Origin: Reyranellaceae bacterium
GTDB taxonomy: Bacteria > Pseudomonadota > Alphaproteobacteria > Reyranellales > Reyranellaceae
Assembly: GCA_022844045.1 (NCBI GenBank)
Contig: JALHMM010000036.1
Location: forward strand, 1 to 55,129
Reading direction: 5' to 3'
Length of the DNA stretch: 55,129 bases
This document shows positions 33,300 to 40,734 of this stretch, piece by piece (within the stretch, counting starts at the first letter, position 1; each line of letters starts with the position of its first letter). The position numbers and the translations under genes were made by a program. Below the pieces are notes generated by a model that saw only the letters and a program-made list of their open reading frames with translations, made no database searches and was not told where the DNA came from.

Positions 33300-34445
33300 C
33301 TACTCGAACACCGGATCCATGCCGGCCTTGGTCAACGCCGCGGCGCGGGCTTTCATCCAGCCCTCGGCGAAGGCCTTGTCGTCGGCCGGCGCGCCGGCGG
33401 CGTAGGCCTTCCACGCATCGATGATCACCTGCTGGCGCTTGACCAGCGCATCGTTGTGCTTCTGCGCCGCGTCGCTCCAGGCGCCCTTGTCCTTGAACGC
33501 CTTGATGGCGCCGTCGTGATACGGCACGACCCACTGGAAGGTCTGCTTGTCGAGCGCCATGCCGTCGGCGCCCGGCGCGCCGGCCTTGTAGTCGGGATAG
33601 GTGTCGATCATCGCCTTGGTGATGCCGTGCACCACATCGACCGACCGATCGGCGTAGGTCATGAAGATTGGATAGGCATAGCCCGCCATGACGACGGGCG
33701 TCTTGTCGACGCCGCCCGAGCCGCAGGTCGCGGTCACCGGCACGAAGTAGGGCGCGCGCTTGTGCACGCGGGCCCAGCCTTCCTTGTCCGAGGCGACCAT
33801 GGGCGGCCAGACGATGCCGCGCGGCGAGGTATCGGCCTCCTTCGACTGGCCCGAGATGGTCGAGGTCAGCGCCACGTCGGCCTCGTTGTTGATGATGCCC
33901 TTCCACATCGCGTTGTTGGACGAGAACTCGACAAGCTTGACGTCCTTCTCGGTCAGCCCGCCAAAAGCGATCAGCGCCAGCACGCCCTGGGTCAGCGCCG
34001 GCGAGCCGACGACGACGCCGACGCGCTTGCCCCTGACGTCCTTGACCTCCTTGACGCCGGTGTCGCGCGCCACCGCCAGGCCCAGGCCGTTACACGAGGT
34101 CGCGGTCATCATCAGCCGCACCGGCTGCGGTCCCCACGAGCGGGTGCCGAACTCGAAGACGCCTTCCTGCGCGAAATAGACGCCGATGCCCATCTGCGAG
34201 ATCACCGCGCGGCCCGCGCGCACCGGGCCGAGCCGGCCGGTGTCGTTGCCCGACGGCAGGATGCGCACGTCGGACCCGAGCTTGGCCTTGAACTGCGCGC
34301 CGATGGCGACGGCGATGTTGAAGCCCGAGGAGCCGGTGTCGTAGGCGGTCCACGACTGCTCCTTGGCCATCTGCGCCAGCGCCGCCGGTGCGACGGCGAC
34401 GGCACCCAAAGCGGCAGACAACACCGCCGCGCGTACGCTTCTCAT
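33300..34445 (-). CDS. TAXI family TRAP substrate-binding protein (first in operon)
   Basis: A 381-residue receptor, the most diverged of the three. The signal peptide runs to about ALAQM, then EQSWTAYDTGSSGFNIAVAIGAQFKAKLGSDVRILPSGNDTGRLGPVRAGRAVISQMG. It keeps the GVKEVKDVRGKRVGVVVGSPALTQGVLA block and the KAGMDPVFE end. SGNDTGR replaces AGNDVAR in the ligand region, suggesting a somewhat different ligand. The ATG at 34445 follows GGAGG at about 11 bases and fits the signal peptide; the open frame upstream lacks one. First gene of a five-gene transport operon. Confidence 0.9.
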   Translation of the reverse strand: MRSVRAAVLSAALGAVAVAPAALAQMAKEQSWTAYDTGSSGFNIAVAIGAQFKAKLGSDVRILPSGNDTGRLGPVRAGRAVISQMGIGVYFAQEGVFEFGTRSWGPQPVRLMMTATSCNGLGLAVARDTGVKEVKDVRGKRVGVVVGSPALTQGVLALIAFGGLTEKDVKLVEFSSNNAMWKGIINNEADVALTSTISGQSKEADTSPRGIVWPPMVASDKEGWARVHKRAPYFVPVTATCGSGGVDKTPVVMAGYAYPIFMTYADRSVDVVHGITKAMIDTYPDYKAGAPGADGMALDKQTFQWVVPYHDGAIKAFKDKGAWSDAAQKHNDALVKRQQVIIDAWKAYAAGAPADDKAFAEGWMKARAAALTKAGMDPVFE

Positions 34446-34915
34446 TAGATCATTTCCTCCCAACGGCACGCGCTCTTCGGCGTGCTCCGTGCACGGGCCG
34501 CGATGTCGACGGCGCTTCATGGTGCCCGGGGGTGGAGGAGGAGTCCAGCACGGGGGGCGACGGGGAGGCGGACGGTGTCGGGTGCCCGCGGATCATCGTC
34601 GCCGTCTCGATCGGGCATCGTCTTTGTTCCCACAGCCTTCGTGCCGGCGGTGTCCAGAACAGCACAGCGCGCGCCGTCCGCTGGTGCGCAGATGAGCGCT
34701 GGCGGCATCCCGGGAGAGGGACCGTTCCGCCGTATCCGCCGGGAGACCCCGCGACCCTGGATCGGGGCTGTGCGGTGGAACGGCACGCGCGAAGCCGTAC
34801 CGGTGTCGGCGTCCAAGCGACGCCAGCCCACCGGGCACATGCCGTGGATTTCATCCCGATCGGGCATCGATCGGGCCAAGCGCCGTTCGCAGGGCGCGCA
34901 GGAGGCGCGGACGAC
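34446..34915. other. Non-coding stretch upstream of the TRAP operon
   Basis: About 470 bases without a convincing gene. Several frames are open, but none has a credible start, SD or protein-like composition. It must contain the promoter of the leftward receptor-permease operon and of the rightward small ORF/kinase pair. I see no clear dyad or consensus promoter in it. Confidence 0.5.
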
Positions 34916-35095
34916 ATGACCGCCAGGCACCCACCCGAGGACAAGCATGCCATCGACGCGCTCGATGCAGAGAAGCGCAATCTCGCCGTGACGAAATCGG
35001 CCAAGGATGCTTTGGCCAGGATCGCCAAGCGGCCCGCGCCACCGCCGATTCCCGCGCCGGCCACCCTGGGCGCTCGCGACAAGTCGTGGCGATGA
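34916..35095 (+). CDS. Small basic ORF coupled to the histidine kinase
   Basis: A possible 59-residue protein, beginning MTARHPPEDKHAIDALDAEK and ending SWR, highly charged with a Pro-rich tail (RPAPPPIPAPATLG). No family is recognised. Its stop overlaps the ATG of the kinase gene (ATGA), the best sign that it is translated, and GGAGG lies about nine bases before its ATG. Because GC-rich DNA has many chance frames, it should be held with caution. It might be a small partner of the kinase. Confidence 0.45.
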   Translation: MTARHPPEDKHAIDALDAEKRNLAVTKSAKDALARIAKRPAPPPIPAPATLGARDKSWR

Positions 35096-35940
35096 ACCAG
35101 AGCGCGGCACCGCCGCGAAGCGCATCGGGCATCGCGTTTCGTCCCGCCGCTGAACCGCGCCCGGCGGCCGACGCGCTTCGTCTGCGCAACGCCGAACTGC
35201 TGGCGGAGAACGCGCGCCTGACCGAGGCGGTCGCGGCGCGCGACGCGTTCCTGATCATCGCCGCCCACGAGCTGCGAAGCCCCATGACGCCGATCATCGG
35301 GCGCATCTTCATGCTGCGCCGTCAGCTCCGGCAGGACGCTACTGCGGCGGAGCAGATCGACCAGAACCTCGAACAGATCGAATGGCTCACCACCCTGTTC
35401 GTCAAGCGCGCCACGCTCCTGCTGGACGCCTCCCGCATCGCGTCCGGCAAGCTGCGGCTCGATCGGGTCGCCGTCGATATCTGCGACGTGGCGCGCACCG
35501 TCGCCAGGACCTTCCGGCCGCTCGGCCAGGACGCCGGCTCGCAGCTCAGGCTCGAGCTTCCGGAGCACGGTCTCACGGTCATGGGCGATCCGCTGTCGGT
35601 CGAGGAGATTCTCGACAACCTGGTTTCGAACGCGATCAAGCATGCCGCCGGCACGCCGATCGTGCTGAGAATCAGCGAAGATGCGGCGGTCGGGGTCGCC
35701 CGGATCAGCGTCGCGGACGGAGGATCCGGCATCTCGCCCGAGGATCACGCGCGGATCTTCGAGCGCTTCGAACGCGCGGTCCCGATGGGCCAGCATACCA
35801 GCGGCTTCGGCGTCGGCCTGTGGATCGTCAAGCGCCTCACCGAAGCGATGGATGGAGCCTTCGACGTGACGTCGACGCCCGGCGCGGGATCGGTGTTCAG
35901 CGTCAGCCTGCCGACCGGGCCGACAGGCGCCCGCACGTGA
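35092..35940 (+). CDS. Small soluble sensor histidine kinase
   Basis: A 282-residue kinase with no membrane segment. A short coiled coil (ALRLRNAELLAENARLTEAVAARD, about 28-51) leads into the phospho-acceptor block AAHELRSPMTPI with H59. The ATPase domain has the N box DNLVSNAIKH, the G1 box VADGGSGISPEDH and the G2 box GFGVGLWIVKRL. There is no PAS, GAF or receiver domain, so input must come from a partner or through the coiled coil. No response regulator lies beside it. The ATG at 35092 overlaps the previous ORF; a GTG two codons upstream is possible. A strong stem follows the stop. Confidence 0.9.
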   Translation: MNQSAAPPRSASGIAFRPAAEPRPAADALRLRNAELLAENARLTEAVAARDAFLIIAAHELRSPMTPIIGRIFMLRRQLRQDATAAEQIDQNLEQIEWLTTLFVKRATLLLDASRIASGKLRLDRVAVDICDVARTVARTFRPLGQDAGSQLRLELPEHGLTVMGDPLSVEEILDNLVSNAIKHAAGTPIVLRISEDAAVGVARISVADGGSGISPEDHARIFERFERAVPMGQHTSGFGVGLWIVKRLTEAMDGAFDVTSTPGAGSVFSVSLPTGPTGART

Positions 35941-35943
35941 AAA

Positions 35944-35966
35944 CAGCGGGCGCTTGGCGCCCGCTG
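35944..35966 (-). terminator. Intrinsic terminator between convergent genes
   Basis: CAGCGGGCGC and GCGCCCGCTG form a perfect 10-bp stem with a three-base loop. Read leftwards it is followed by TTTT, so it should end transcripts from 36779 and 36290. Rightwards it lies four bases after the kinase stop and lacks a T-run. Confidence 0.7.
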
Positions 35967-35990
35967 CTTCGAGGATATCGTGCCGTCCGT

Positions 35991-36290
35991 CTAGTAGACG
36001 CGGAAGTTGAAACCCGGCCTGTTGTCGTAATACACCGGCGGTGGGCTGTAGCCGTAGTTGTACGGCGTGCCGTAGATCACCGGCGGCGGCCGGTAGCGGT
36101 AGCCGTCGTAGTAGCGGTTCTCGTTGCGATCGCGGCCGACCCAGCGGTTGTCGTTGTGCCAGCCGTTGTCGTCGTGCCAGCGGCCATCCTTGCCCCAGCG
36201 GGCGCTGGCGGCGGTCGATATGGCGGCGATGGTGGCCGCGCCCAGCAGAAGGCTGGCGGCTACCGCGATGACGCGCTTTGCGTTCGTCAT
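35991..36290 (-). CDS. Small secreted Tyr/Asn/Pro-rich protein
   Basis: A 99-residue exported protein. The signal peptide is MTNAKRVIAVAASLLLGAAT onward, ending near ASA. The mature part is rich in Asn, Asp, Trp and His (GKDGRWHDDNGWHNDNRW), then Tyr and Pro (YRYRPPPVIYGTPYNYGYSPPP). Such low-complexity aromatic proteins occur widely in Rhizobiales with no known role. The ATG SD (GGAG) overlaps the TAG stop of the Spy-like gene upstream, so the two are co-translated and probably share an envelope or stress role. Confidence 0.75.
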   Translation of the reverse strand: MTNAKRVIAVAASLLLGAATIAAISTAASARWGKDGRWHDDNGWHNDNRWVGRDRNENRYYDGYRYRPPPVIYGTPYNYGYSPPPVYYDNRPGFNFRVY

Positions 36291-36299
36291 GATGATCTC

Positions 36300-36779
36300 C
36301 TAGCCCTGTGTCTTCATCGGGCCATAGTGCTCGAACGCCTTGTCGGCGTTGGCCTTCTGCTCGGCCGGCATCGCGTTGTAGAGGGTCGTGAAGGCCGAGA
36401 TCAGGTTCTTCAGGCCGTCGAAGTGGGCCTTGCTGAACTCGGCGTAGGTGTTGAGGTCGTCGAGCGCGGTCATGCTGGCCGGCGAGGCGGCGCGCTTGGT
36501 GGCGACGAGCTTTTCCATGGCGGCGGCGTTATCGCGCATCGCCGTGGCGACACCATTCCAGTGGGTCTCCTGGGCGGCCGTGATCTTGAGCGCCATCTTC
36601 AGGCTGGCGATGCGCTGCTCCACCGTCTCCGCCCGGGTGCTGGTGGCGGCGGCGGCGGCCGGCGGCTTGTTGGACGTGTCCTGCGCGGCCGCGGTGCCGA
36701 GCGAGCCCGCCAGCAGCGCCGTGCCCAGAACGGAGGCGACTGCGAGCGAACGCAGCGGAGAGAACAGGTGGTTTGTCAT
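36300..36779 (-). CDS. Spy/CpxP-like (LTXXQ-type) periplasmic protein
   Basis: A 159-residue exported protein. The signal peptide ends near TAAAQD. A helical core follows with ETVEQRIASLKMALKITAAQETHWNGVATAMRDNA, where KITAAQ stands at the LTxxQ position, and later AMPAEQKANADKAF, a second such repeat. Spy/CpxP proteins are periplasmic chaperones or stress sensors. The start ATG at 36779 has GGAAAG upstream. A near-consensus EcfG-type promoter lies 64 to 88 bases ahead. It is translationally coupled to the downstream Tyr-rich protein. Confidence 0.75.
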   Translation of the reverse strand: MTNHLFSPLRSLAVASVLGTALLAGSLGTAAAQDTSNKPPAAAAATSTRAETVEQRIASLKMALKITAAQETHWNGVATAMRDNAAAMEKLVATKRAASPASMTALDDLNTYAEFSKAHFDGLKNLISAFTTLYNAMPAEQKANADKAFEHYGPMKTQG

Positions 36780-36842
36780 GGAGCTTTCCTAGGGCCGTTT
36801 CTCACGCCGCCGAATGGCGTGCGGTCGATGGCATACGACAAC

Positions 36843-36867
36843 AACGATCCCCGGGGACGCAGGTTGC
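36843..36867 (-). promoter_or_regulatory. Possible EcfG-type promoter of the Spy-like gene
   Basis: Read leftwards: GCAAC, 16 bases, CGTT. This differs at one base from GGAAC-N16-CGTT and lies 64 bases before the Spy-like start. It is weaker than the elements at 7280 and 37942. Confidence 0.4.
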
Positions 36868-36917
36868 CGCACGGTCCGCGCGCGCGGCGCTTCGGGCCGC
36901 GCGCGATGGGTGGGCCG

Positions 36918-37820
36918 CTACCAGAACCGCTCGCGTCCGAACACGCGTAGCGCCTTGCCCTCTTCGCGGTGACGCGCGCCGATCGCGGCGCCGGCACATG
37001 CCGCGACGCAGCCGACGGCCAGCCCCGCCGCCGCGAGGAAGCCGGCCAATGCCGCCAACTTGCGGGCGCGATCCGCCGCCGCGCGCAGCTTGGCGTCGGC
37101 GGCCCGCGCCTCGACGAAGGTTTCCTCGACACGCCGCTGCGCTTCGGCCGGCGTCATCCGGGTGCGCTGGCCGACGAGCTCCACGAGATAGTCGCGATCG
37201 CGCGGCGACAGCGAGCCGTCGCGCACGGCGGCGGCTATCACGCGCATCACCTCGGCGCGTGGCGGCGGGCCGAGAAGCGCGTTGGCGGGCAACGGCTCGG
37301 AGCCGGCGCGGAACAGGTAGTCGACCGACATGTCGAGCGCGGCGGTCTGCGTCGCCTCGCCGGGCTGGACCCCGCGCGCGGCGGCGCCGGCGGCGACTGT
37401 CGCGCCACCTTCGACCAGGCTCTTCGTTATGCCGACGATGGCGCCGCCCGCCAGCGCGGCGCCGAGCAGCACGCCCAGCGCCCAGACCAGGAAGCCGTGC
37501 GCGCCATCGCGGAAATGACGCTCGACTACCGCACCGCCGGTGCCGCTGCGCAGGCGACCGGCGAGATAGCCGCCGGCGGCGAAACTGCCGGCCTGCACGA
37601 CGGTGACCCACAGCGCGAGCAGGATGAAGGCGAGGCTGATCGAAAGCCCCCGCTCCGGCCAAGCCGACGTCGACGACAGGCCGATCGCCGCGCCGAAGGC
37701 CAGCAGGACAAAGGAGATCGACGCGGCGGCGACAGCGCCTGCGATCACAGGGGCCCATTCGATATGGCGAAGGGCGTTGATGGGAGCTGCAGTGGCGGCT
37801 TCCGCCGATGCGAGGGACAT
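36918..37820 (-). CDS. Hypothetical membrane protein with glycine/alanine-rich helices
   Basis: A 300-residue protein with three N-terminal hydrophobic segments (about 22-48, 58-85, 108-135; for example HGFLVWALGVLLGAALAGGAIVGI), a soluble region from about 140 to 245 (including DYLVELVGQRTRMTPAEAQRRVEETFVEARAAD, helical and charged), and a last hydrophobic pair near 255-280. The RxxxLxxLV-x-T-x-MTPAEAQRRV stretch recalls the membrane-regulatory proteins encoded near stress genes in Rhizobiales, but I cannot name a family. It starts nine bases after the 24-residue peptide gene, so it should share that gene's EcfG-type promoter. Confidence 0.7.
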   Translation of the reverse strand: MSLASAEAATAAPINALRHIEWAPVIAGAVAAASISFVLLAFGAAIGLSSTSAWPERGLSISLAFILLALWVTVVQAGSFAAGGYLAGRLRSGTGGAVVERHFRDGAHGFLVWALGVLLGAALAGGAIVGITKSLVEGGATVAAGAAARGVQPGEATQTAALDMSVDYLFRAGSEPLPANALLGPPPRAEVMRVIAAAVRDGSLSPRDRDYLVELVGQRTRMTPAEAQRRVEETFVEARAADAKLRAAADRARKLAALAGFLAAAGLAVGCVAACAGAAIGARHREEGKALRVFGRERFW

Positions 37821-37829
37821 GGCCGCGGT

Positions 37830-37904
37830 CTAACGCAGGCCGATAAGCGACAGGACGGCCAGCACGATGACGACCAGGCCGACGATGTAGACGATGCCGT
37901 TCAT
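37830..37904 (-). CDS. 24-residue single-helix membrane peptide
   Basis: MNGIVYIVGLVVIVLAVLSL then IGLR: one transmembrane helix with a short basic end. The ATG at 37904 has GGAGG seven bases upstream, and a perfect EcfG-type promoter stands just ahead, so it is a real gene despite its size. Similar tiny one-helix proteins are scattered through alphaproteobacterial genomes without known function. It leads the larger membrane protein gene by nine bases, suggesting a stress-induced pair in the inner membrane. Confidence 0.72.
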   Translation of the reverse strand: MNGIVYIVGLVVIVLAVLSLIGLR

Positions 37905-37941
37905 GGCGATTCCTCCGCGATGTTCTGGGGTTACCTGCCTG

Positions 37942-37966
37942 AACGCGGGCGGCGCTCGCTCGTTCC
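37942..37966 (-). promoter_or_regulatory. EcfG-type general stress promoter
   Basis: Read leftwards: GGAAC (37966-37962), 16 bases, CGTT (37945-37942), a perfect EcfG consensus. The CGTT end is 38 bases before the 24-residue peptide's ATG. Recognition by EcfG is inferred. Confidence 0.72.
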
Positions 37967-38339
37967 CGGGCGTGGTCGCCGGTCCACCGGCGTCATCGAC
38001 GCTCAGTAACCGCCCGTCGCCTTCGGGGGAGATTAAAGAGGGCGACGGGCGTCTGTCGCAGGCGCCACAGGGGAGTGAAGTGGCCGGCGACAACTGAAGG
38101 CCGGGCGGCGGAGCCAAATATAAGGAGACGGGTCCGCCGACACTGCCGAGTGAATTGGAACGGACTCCGACGCGCGGCGCTGTTCACTATTGAACGCAGC
38201 GGCGTGGATTTTTGCCGGTGTGCATGGCGGTCGTTACGCTGGTACGGGCGCCAATGTCGATCGCCGCGGAAAGCAATCGGGAGTTGTGGAGCAAATATAA
38301 AACTCCCGCTGCCATGTCTGAACCAGATGCGGTGAAGCG
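37967..38339. other. Non-coding stretch with two palindromes
   Basis: About 370 bases without a convincing gene. CGCCGGT-CC-ACCGGCG (37977-37992) is a perfect hairpin. CGCCCGTCGCC (38011-38021) and GGCGACGGGCG (38041-38051) form an 11-bp inverted repeat with a 19-base loop. The last 220 bases are relatively AT-rich and should hold the promoter of the gene at 38340; a TATAAA lies near 38296 but no good -35 pairs with it. Confidence 0.5.
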
Positions 38340-38663
38340 ATGGTCGACGACGATAACGCTGGCAATGACTGGTTCGGGCTCGACGCGGCGGTCTCGTGGC
38401 TGAGCTTCCTCGACGCGTCGGATGCGCGCAAATGGAATGCGGGCCGGGTGGCATTGCTGCTGGGGTTCTATCTCGTCGCCAACCTGGCCCGCTCGAACGC
38501 CGTGCTGGCGTTGATGGCCGCGAGCGTGGCGAGCGGGGAGCTCGTCGATCGCGCCGAGCTGGCACGGCGGCTCGGTCAGCTGAACGAATTTCATGCGCAG
38601 CACACCCAGGGCCTGAGACGCATGTTCGACGCGATCGAGAAACTCGATGGAGGCGTTCGGTGA
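38340..38663 (+). CDS. Hypothetical helical protein, orphan pair member 1
   Basis: A 107-residue protein with an acidic start (MVDDDNAGNDWFGLDAAVSW), one hydrophobic segment (about 37-62, GRVALLLGFYLVANLARSNAVLALMAASVA) and a charged helical C-terminus (GQLNEFHAQHTQGLRRMFDAIEKLDGG). No family is recognised. SD support is weak (GTGAAG). Its stop overlaps a GTG start of the next frame (GTGA), which suggests a co-translated pair of small membrane-associated proteins. Confidence 0.55.
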   Translation: MVDDDNAGNDWFGLDAAVSWLSFLDASDARKWNAGRVALLLGFYLVANLARSNAVLALMAASVASGELVDRAELARRLGQLNEFHAQHTQGLRRMFDAIEKLDGGVR

Positions 38664-38983
38664 CCGGGATCGTCGCCTTCGCCGGCCGACAGCGCCATGC
38701 CGCGCGCGACCTCCACTTGATACAAGCGGACGGCGGTGGCAATGATGACGACATGCCACCCGGCCTCTCCGTGCGGGTCGACCGCCTCGAGAAGGACGCC
38801 GCCGAGATCAAAGGCGACGTGAAGACGCTGTCGCGAGACGTGAGGAACCTCTCGGGCGACGTTGCCAAGATCGAAGGCCGCGTATCGATGCTGCCGAGCA
38901 CCTTCCAGATGCGGACATGGTTCGTCGGCGTGGCGATCGCGCTCGTCGGTATGGTGTTCGCGATCGCTCGCCTGACGAAGTAA
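38660..38983 (+). CDS. Hypothetical coiled-coil, tail-anchored protein, orphan pair member 2
   Basis: A 107-residue protein from the GTG at 38660, which overlaps the previous stop. Residues about 36-78 form a heptad-rich coiled coil (VRVDRLEKDAAEIKGDVKTLSRDVRNLSGDVAKIEGRVSML), and residues 88-105 form one C-terminal membrane helix (WFVGVAIALVGMVFAIARL). The build resembles the XhlA-type hemolysin/holin helper proteins of prophages and similar tail-anchored coiled-coil proteins, but no other phage gene is nearby. An ATG at 38753 would give a shorter form containing all recognisable parts. Confidence 0.6.
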   Translation: MTGIVAFAGRQRHAARDLHLIQADGGGNDDDMPPGLSVRVDRLEKDAAEIKGDVKTLSRDVRNLSGDVAKIEGRVSMLPSTFQMRTWFVGVAIALVGMVFAIARLTK

Positions 38984-38992
38984 TCCTCGCTG

Positions 38993-39460
38993 TCAGCCCG
39001 CGCTCGGCCCCAGCCTTGTCGCCTGGCTGGCGGCGAGCTTCCAGGCGCCGGCTTCCTTCACATAGACCTGCAGCCAGCGGAAATCGTAGAGCTTGTTCTC
39101 GGCCTTGTTGAGGATCGGGCTGCGGCCGCTGAACAGCGCGGTGTCGCCGTGCACACGCACCATGGTCTCGGTGATCGGCGCGTCCTCGATCACCGGCTCG
39201 CCGGTCAGCAGCGCGATGATGCGCGTGTCGCGGCCGTCGACCTTGCCCGAGCCATGGGTGTGGGTGAAGGACTCGGTGTACATCGATCGCAGTCTCACCA
39301 CGTCCTTGGCGAGCATCGCCGCCTTCATCGCCTCGCGGAAGGCCATCAGCTCGGCCGCGACTTTCTGCGTCGCCGAATCCATCGCGCTCTGCGGATGGGC
39401 GAGCGCGGGCGAGGCGACGGCGGTGGCGAGAAGGACGAGGGCGCTGCGGCGGGCGAGCAT
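38993..39460 (-). CDS. Exported NTF2-like (DUF4440-type) protein
   Basis: A 155-residue protein with a signal peptide (MLARRSALVLLATAVASPALAH) and an NTF2/SnoaL-like fold: AFREAMKAAMLAKDVVRLRSMYTESFTHTHGSGKVDGRDTRIIALLTG, then ITETMVRVHGDTALFSGRSP and FRWLQVYVKEAGAWKLAASQATRL, the characteristic closing strand. Such small cone-shaped domains bind hydrophobic ligands or act as small hydrolases/isomerases; no specific role can be given. The ATG at 39460 has GGAG upstream. It converges with the coiled-coil gene. Confidence 0.8.
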   Translation of the reverse strand: MLARRSALVLLATAVASPALAHPQSAMDSATQKVAAELMAFREAMKAAMLAKDVVRLRSMYTESFTHTHGSGKVDGRDTRIIALLTGEPVIEDAPITETMVRVHGDTALFSGRSPILNKAENKLYDFRWLQVYVKEAGAWKLAASQATRLGPSAG

Positions 39461-39579
39461 CGCGGACTCCGAATCGATGGCGCGGCGCAACTCTAGATCG
39501 CCTTCGCGCGAAGCGGGAGGGCTATCGCATGTGGCGTTTTCCTCCCTCTCCCTCTCGCCGCGCGCCAGACCCCCGCCCG

Positions 39580-40140
39580 TCACGGCGCGCAGGCTGTCGT
39601 GCCATGATCGACCAGGATCAGATCGTCGACAGGAAACCCCAGACCGCGCGCCTGATCGACAAGGCGGTTCCTGATGTCGGCGGAGAGGTCCGGCCGGCGC
39701 GCCAGAATCCACAGGTAGTCGCGCGATGGCCCCGAGACCAAAGCCCAGCCGTAGTCTTGCTGGTCGAGCGCCAGCACGTGGTAGCCGCCGGCGAACGGCC
39801 AGAAGAACGTGACGGAGAGGCTGGCGGTGTCCCGCGCGCCCTGGAAGACGGCGCGACCATCGGCTTCCTTCCAGCGGCAGGCCTTGCGATCGAAACCGCG
39901 GTTACGCACGCCGAGCGATCCATCGGCTCGCGGCGTGTAGGTGGCCGTCACGTTCGAGAGCCCACGCTCGAAGCTGTGGTCCAGGCGCATGATCTCGAAC
40001 CACTGGCCGGTGTATCGCTGGACGTCGAACGGGCGCACCGGCTCGACGTTATCCGGTCTGCCCGTGCAGCCGGCGGCCATCGCGAGCAGGACCATGGCGC
40101 CGATGCGCAACAGCCAGGACTGAGCGGACGCGGCGGGCAT
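39580..40140 (-). CDS. blc: Lipocalin Blc-like outer-membrane lipoprotein
   Basis: A 186-residue lipocalin. The signal ends in the lipobox LLAMAAGC with Cys25 the lipidated residue. The first strand has the lipocalin GxW motif in VQRYTGQWFEIMRLDHSFERGLSNVTATYTPR, and later VLALDQQDYGWALVSGPSRDYLWILARRP matches Blc. It binds lysolipids or fatty acids and is usually induced by envelope stress or starvation. The ATG overlaps the MAPEG stop by one base (TGATG), so the two are co-translated, which fits a joint lipid or eicosanoid-like role in the envelope. Confidence 0.9.
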   Translation of the reverse strand: MPAASAQSWLLRIGAMVLLAMAAGCTGRPDNVEPVRPFDVQRYTGQWFEIMRLDHSFERGLSNVTATYTPRADGSLGVRNRGFDRKACRWKEADGRAVFQGARDTASLSVTFFWPFAGGYHVLALDQQDYGWALVSGPSRDYLWILARRPDLSADIRNRLVDQARGLGFPVDDLILVDHGTTACAP

Positions 40141-40559
40141 CAGCCGACGCCCCGGACGAGCGCGCCATAGAAGCAGGCGACGGCGCCAATGCCGAGCACG
40201 CTGAAGGTGGTGGCGATGCCCGCGGTACGGAAAGCGAAATTCTCGTCGGCTCGAGACATGCCCAGCGCGTGCGCGAGTCGGCCGGCGAGGAGAGCGATGC
40301 CGAGCCCGTGCAACAGCCAAGCGTTGGTACCGAGGCTCTCGGCCAGCGCCAGCAGCAGCAGGGCGAGCGGCACGTACTCGGCGAAATTCGCGTGCACGCG
40401 CATGCGCCGCGTCAGCCCGCGATCGCCGCCGTCGCCCACCGCGACCCGCGCGCCGCGACGGGCGCGGATGACCCTGCTCGCCAGCACCAGGAAGATGGGC
40501 ACCATCAGGCTGGCGTAAAGGGCGGTGATCGGCACGCTGCACTCTGTGTTGACCTGCAT
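40140..40559 (-). CDS. MAPEG family membrane protein
   Basis: A 139-residue four-helix membrane protein. ITALYASLMVPIFLVLASRVIRARR opens the first helix; LTRRMRVHANFAEYVPLALLLLALAE is the MAPEG signature (RxxxNxxExxPxxL, the glutathione-binding region), and GRLAHALGMSR is typical of the bacterial branch. Relatives conjugate or isomerise lipid-like molecules with glutathione at the inner membrane. It is co-translated with the lipocalin downstream. A partial family-B repeat lies upstream at 40648. Confidence 0.88.
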   Translation of the reverse strand: MQVNTECSVPITALYASLMVPIFLVLASRVIRARRGARVAVGDGGDRGLTRRMRVHANFAEYVPLALLLLALAESLGTNAWLLHGLGIALLAGRLAHALGMSRADENFAFRTAGIATTFSVLGIGAVACFYGALVRGVG

Positions 40560-40647
40560 CCCTTAAACGTCGCGGCCAGGACAATGGATCATCGGCTTGC
40601 CCTGAAAGCCTGGCGACCGCGCGTCGCGCGCGATCTCACCCTGAAGA

Positions 40648-40724
40648 TGGGCAACACGCGCGGTGGATGTGGCCCATGCTTCGAGCCGGCCGCAAGCGCG
40701 TCCTCCTCACAACATGAGGTCGGG
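40648..40724. repeat. Partial copy of palindrome family B
   Basis: GGCCCATGCTTCGAGCCGGC, then CCTCCTCACAACATGAGG, matches the reverse complement of the left arm of the element at 20325. The rest of this copy is degraded. It fills most of the gap between the MAPEG gene's start and the cyclase gene's stop. Confidence 0.6.
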
Positions 40725-40734
40725 GCTGTCGAGG

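Noticed and set aside
36829..36950. A 40-codon ORF beginning MAYDNNDPRG
   Set aside because: It overlaps the 3' end of the membrane protein gene on the other strand, has no SD, and lies over the probable stress promoter.
38121..38339. GGAAC at 38157 as a third EcfG-type promoter
   Set aside because: At the right spacing the -10 would read CGCT, not CGTT, and the distance to the next gene is long.
39580..40584. A single 334-codon frame joining the lipocalin to upstream sequence
   Set aside because: The upstream part is the out-of-frame shadow of the MAPEG gene; the lipoprotein signal sequence begins at the ATG at 40140.
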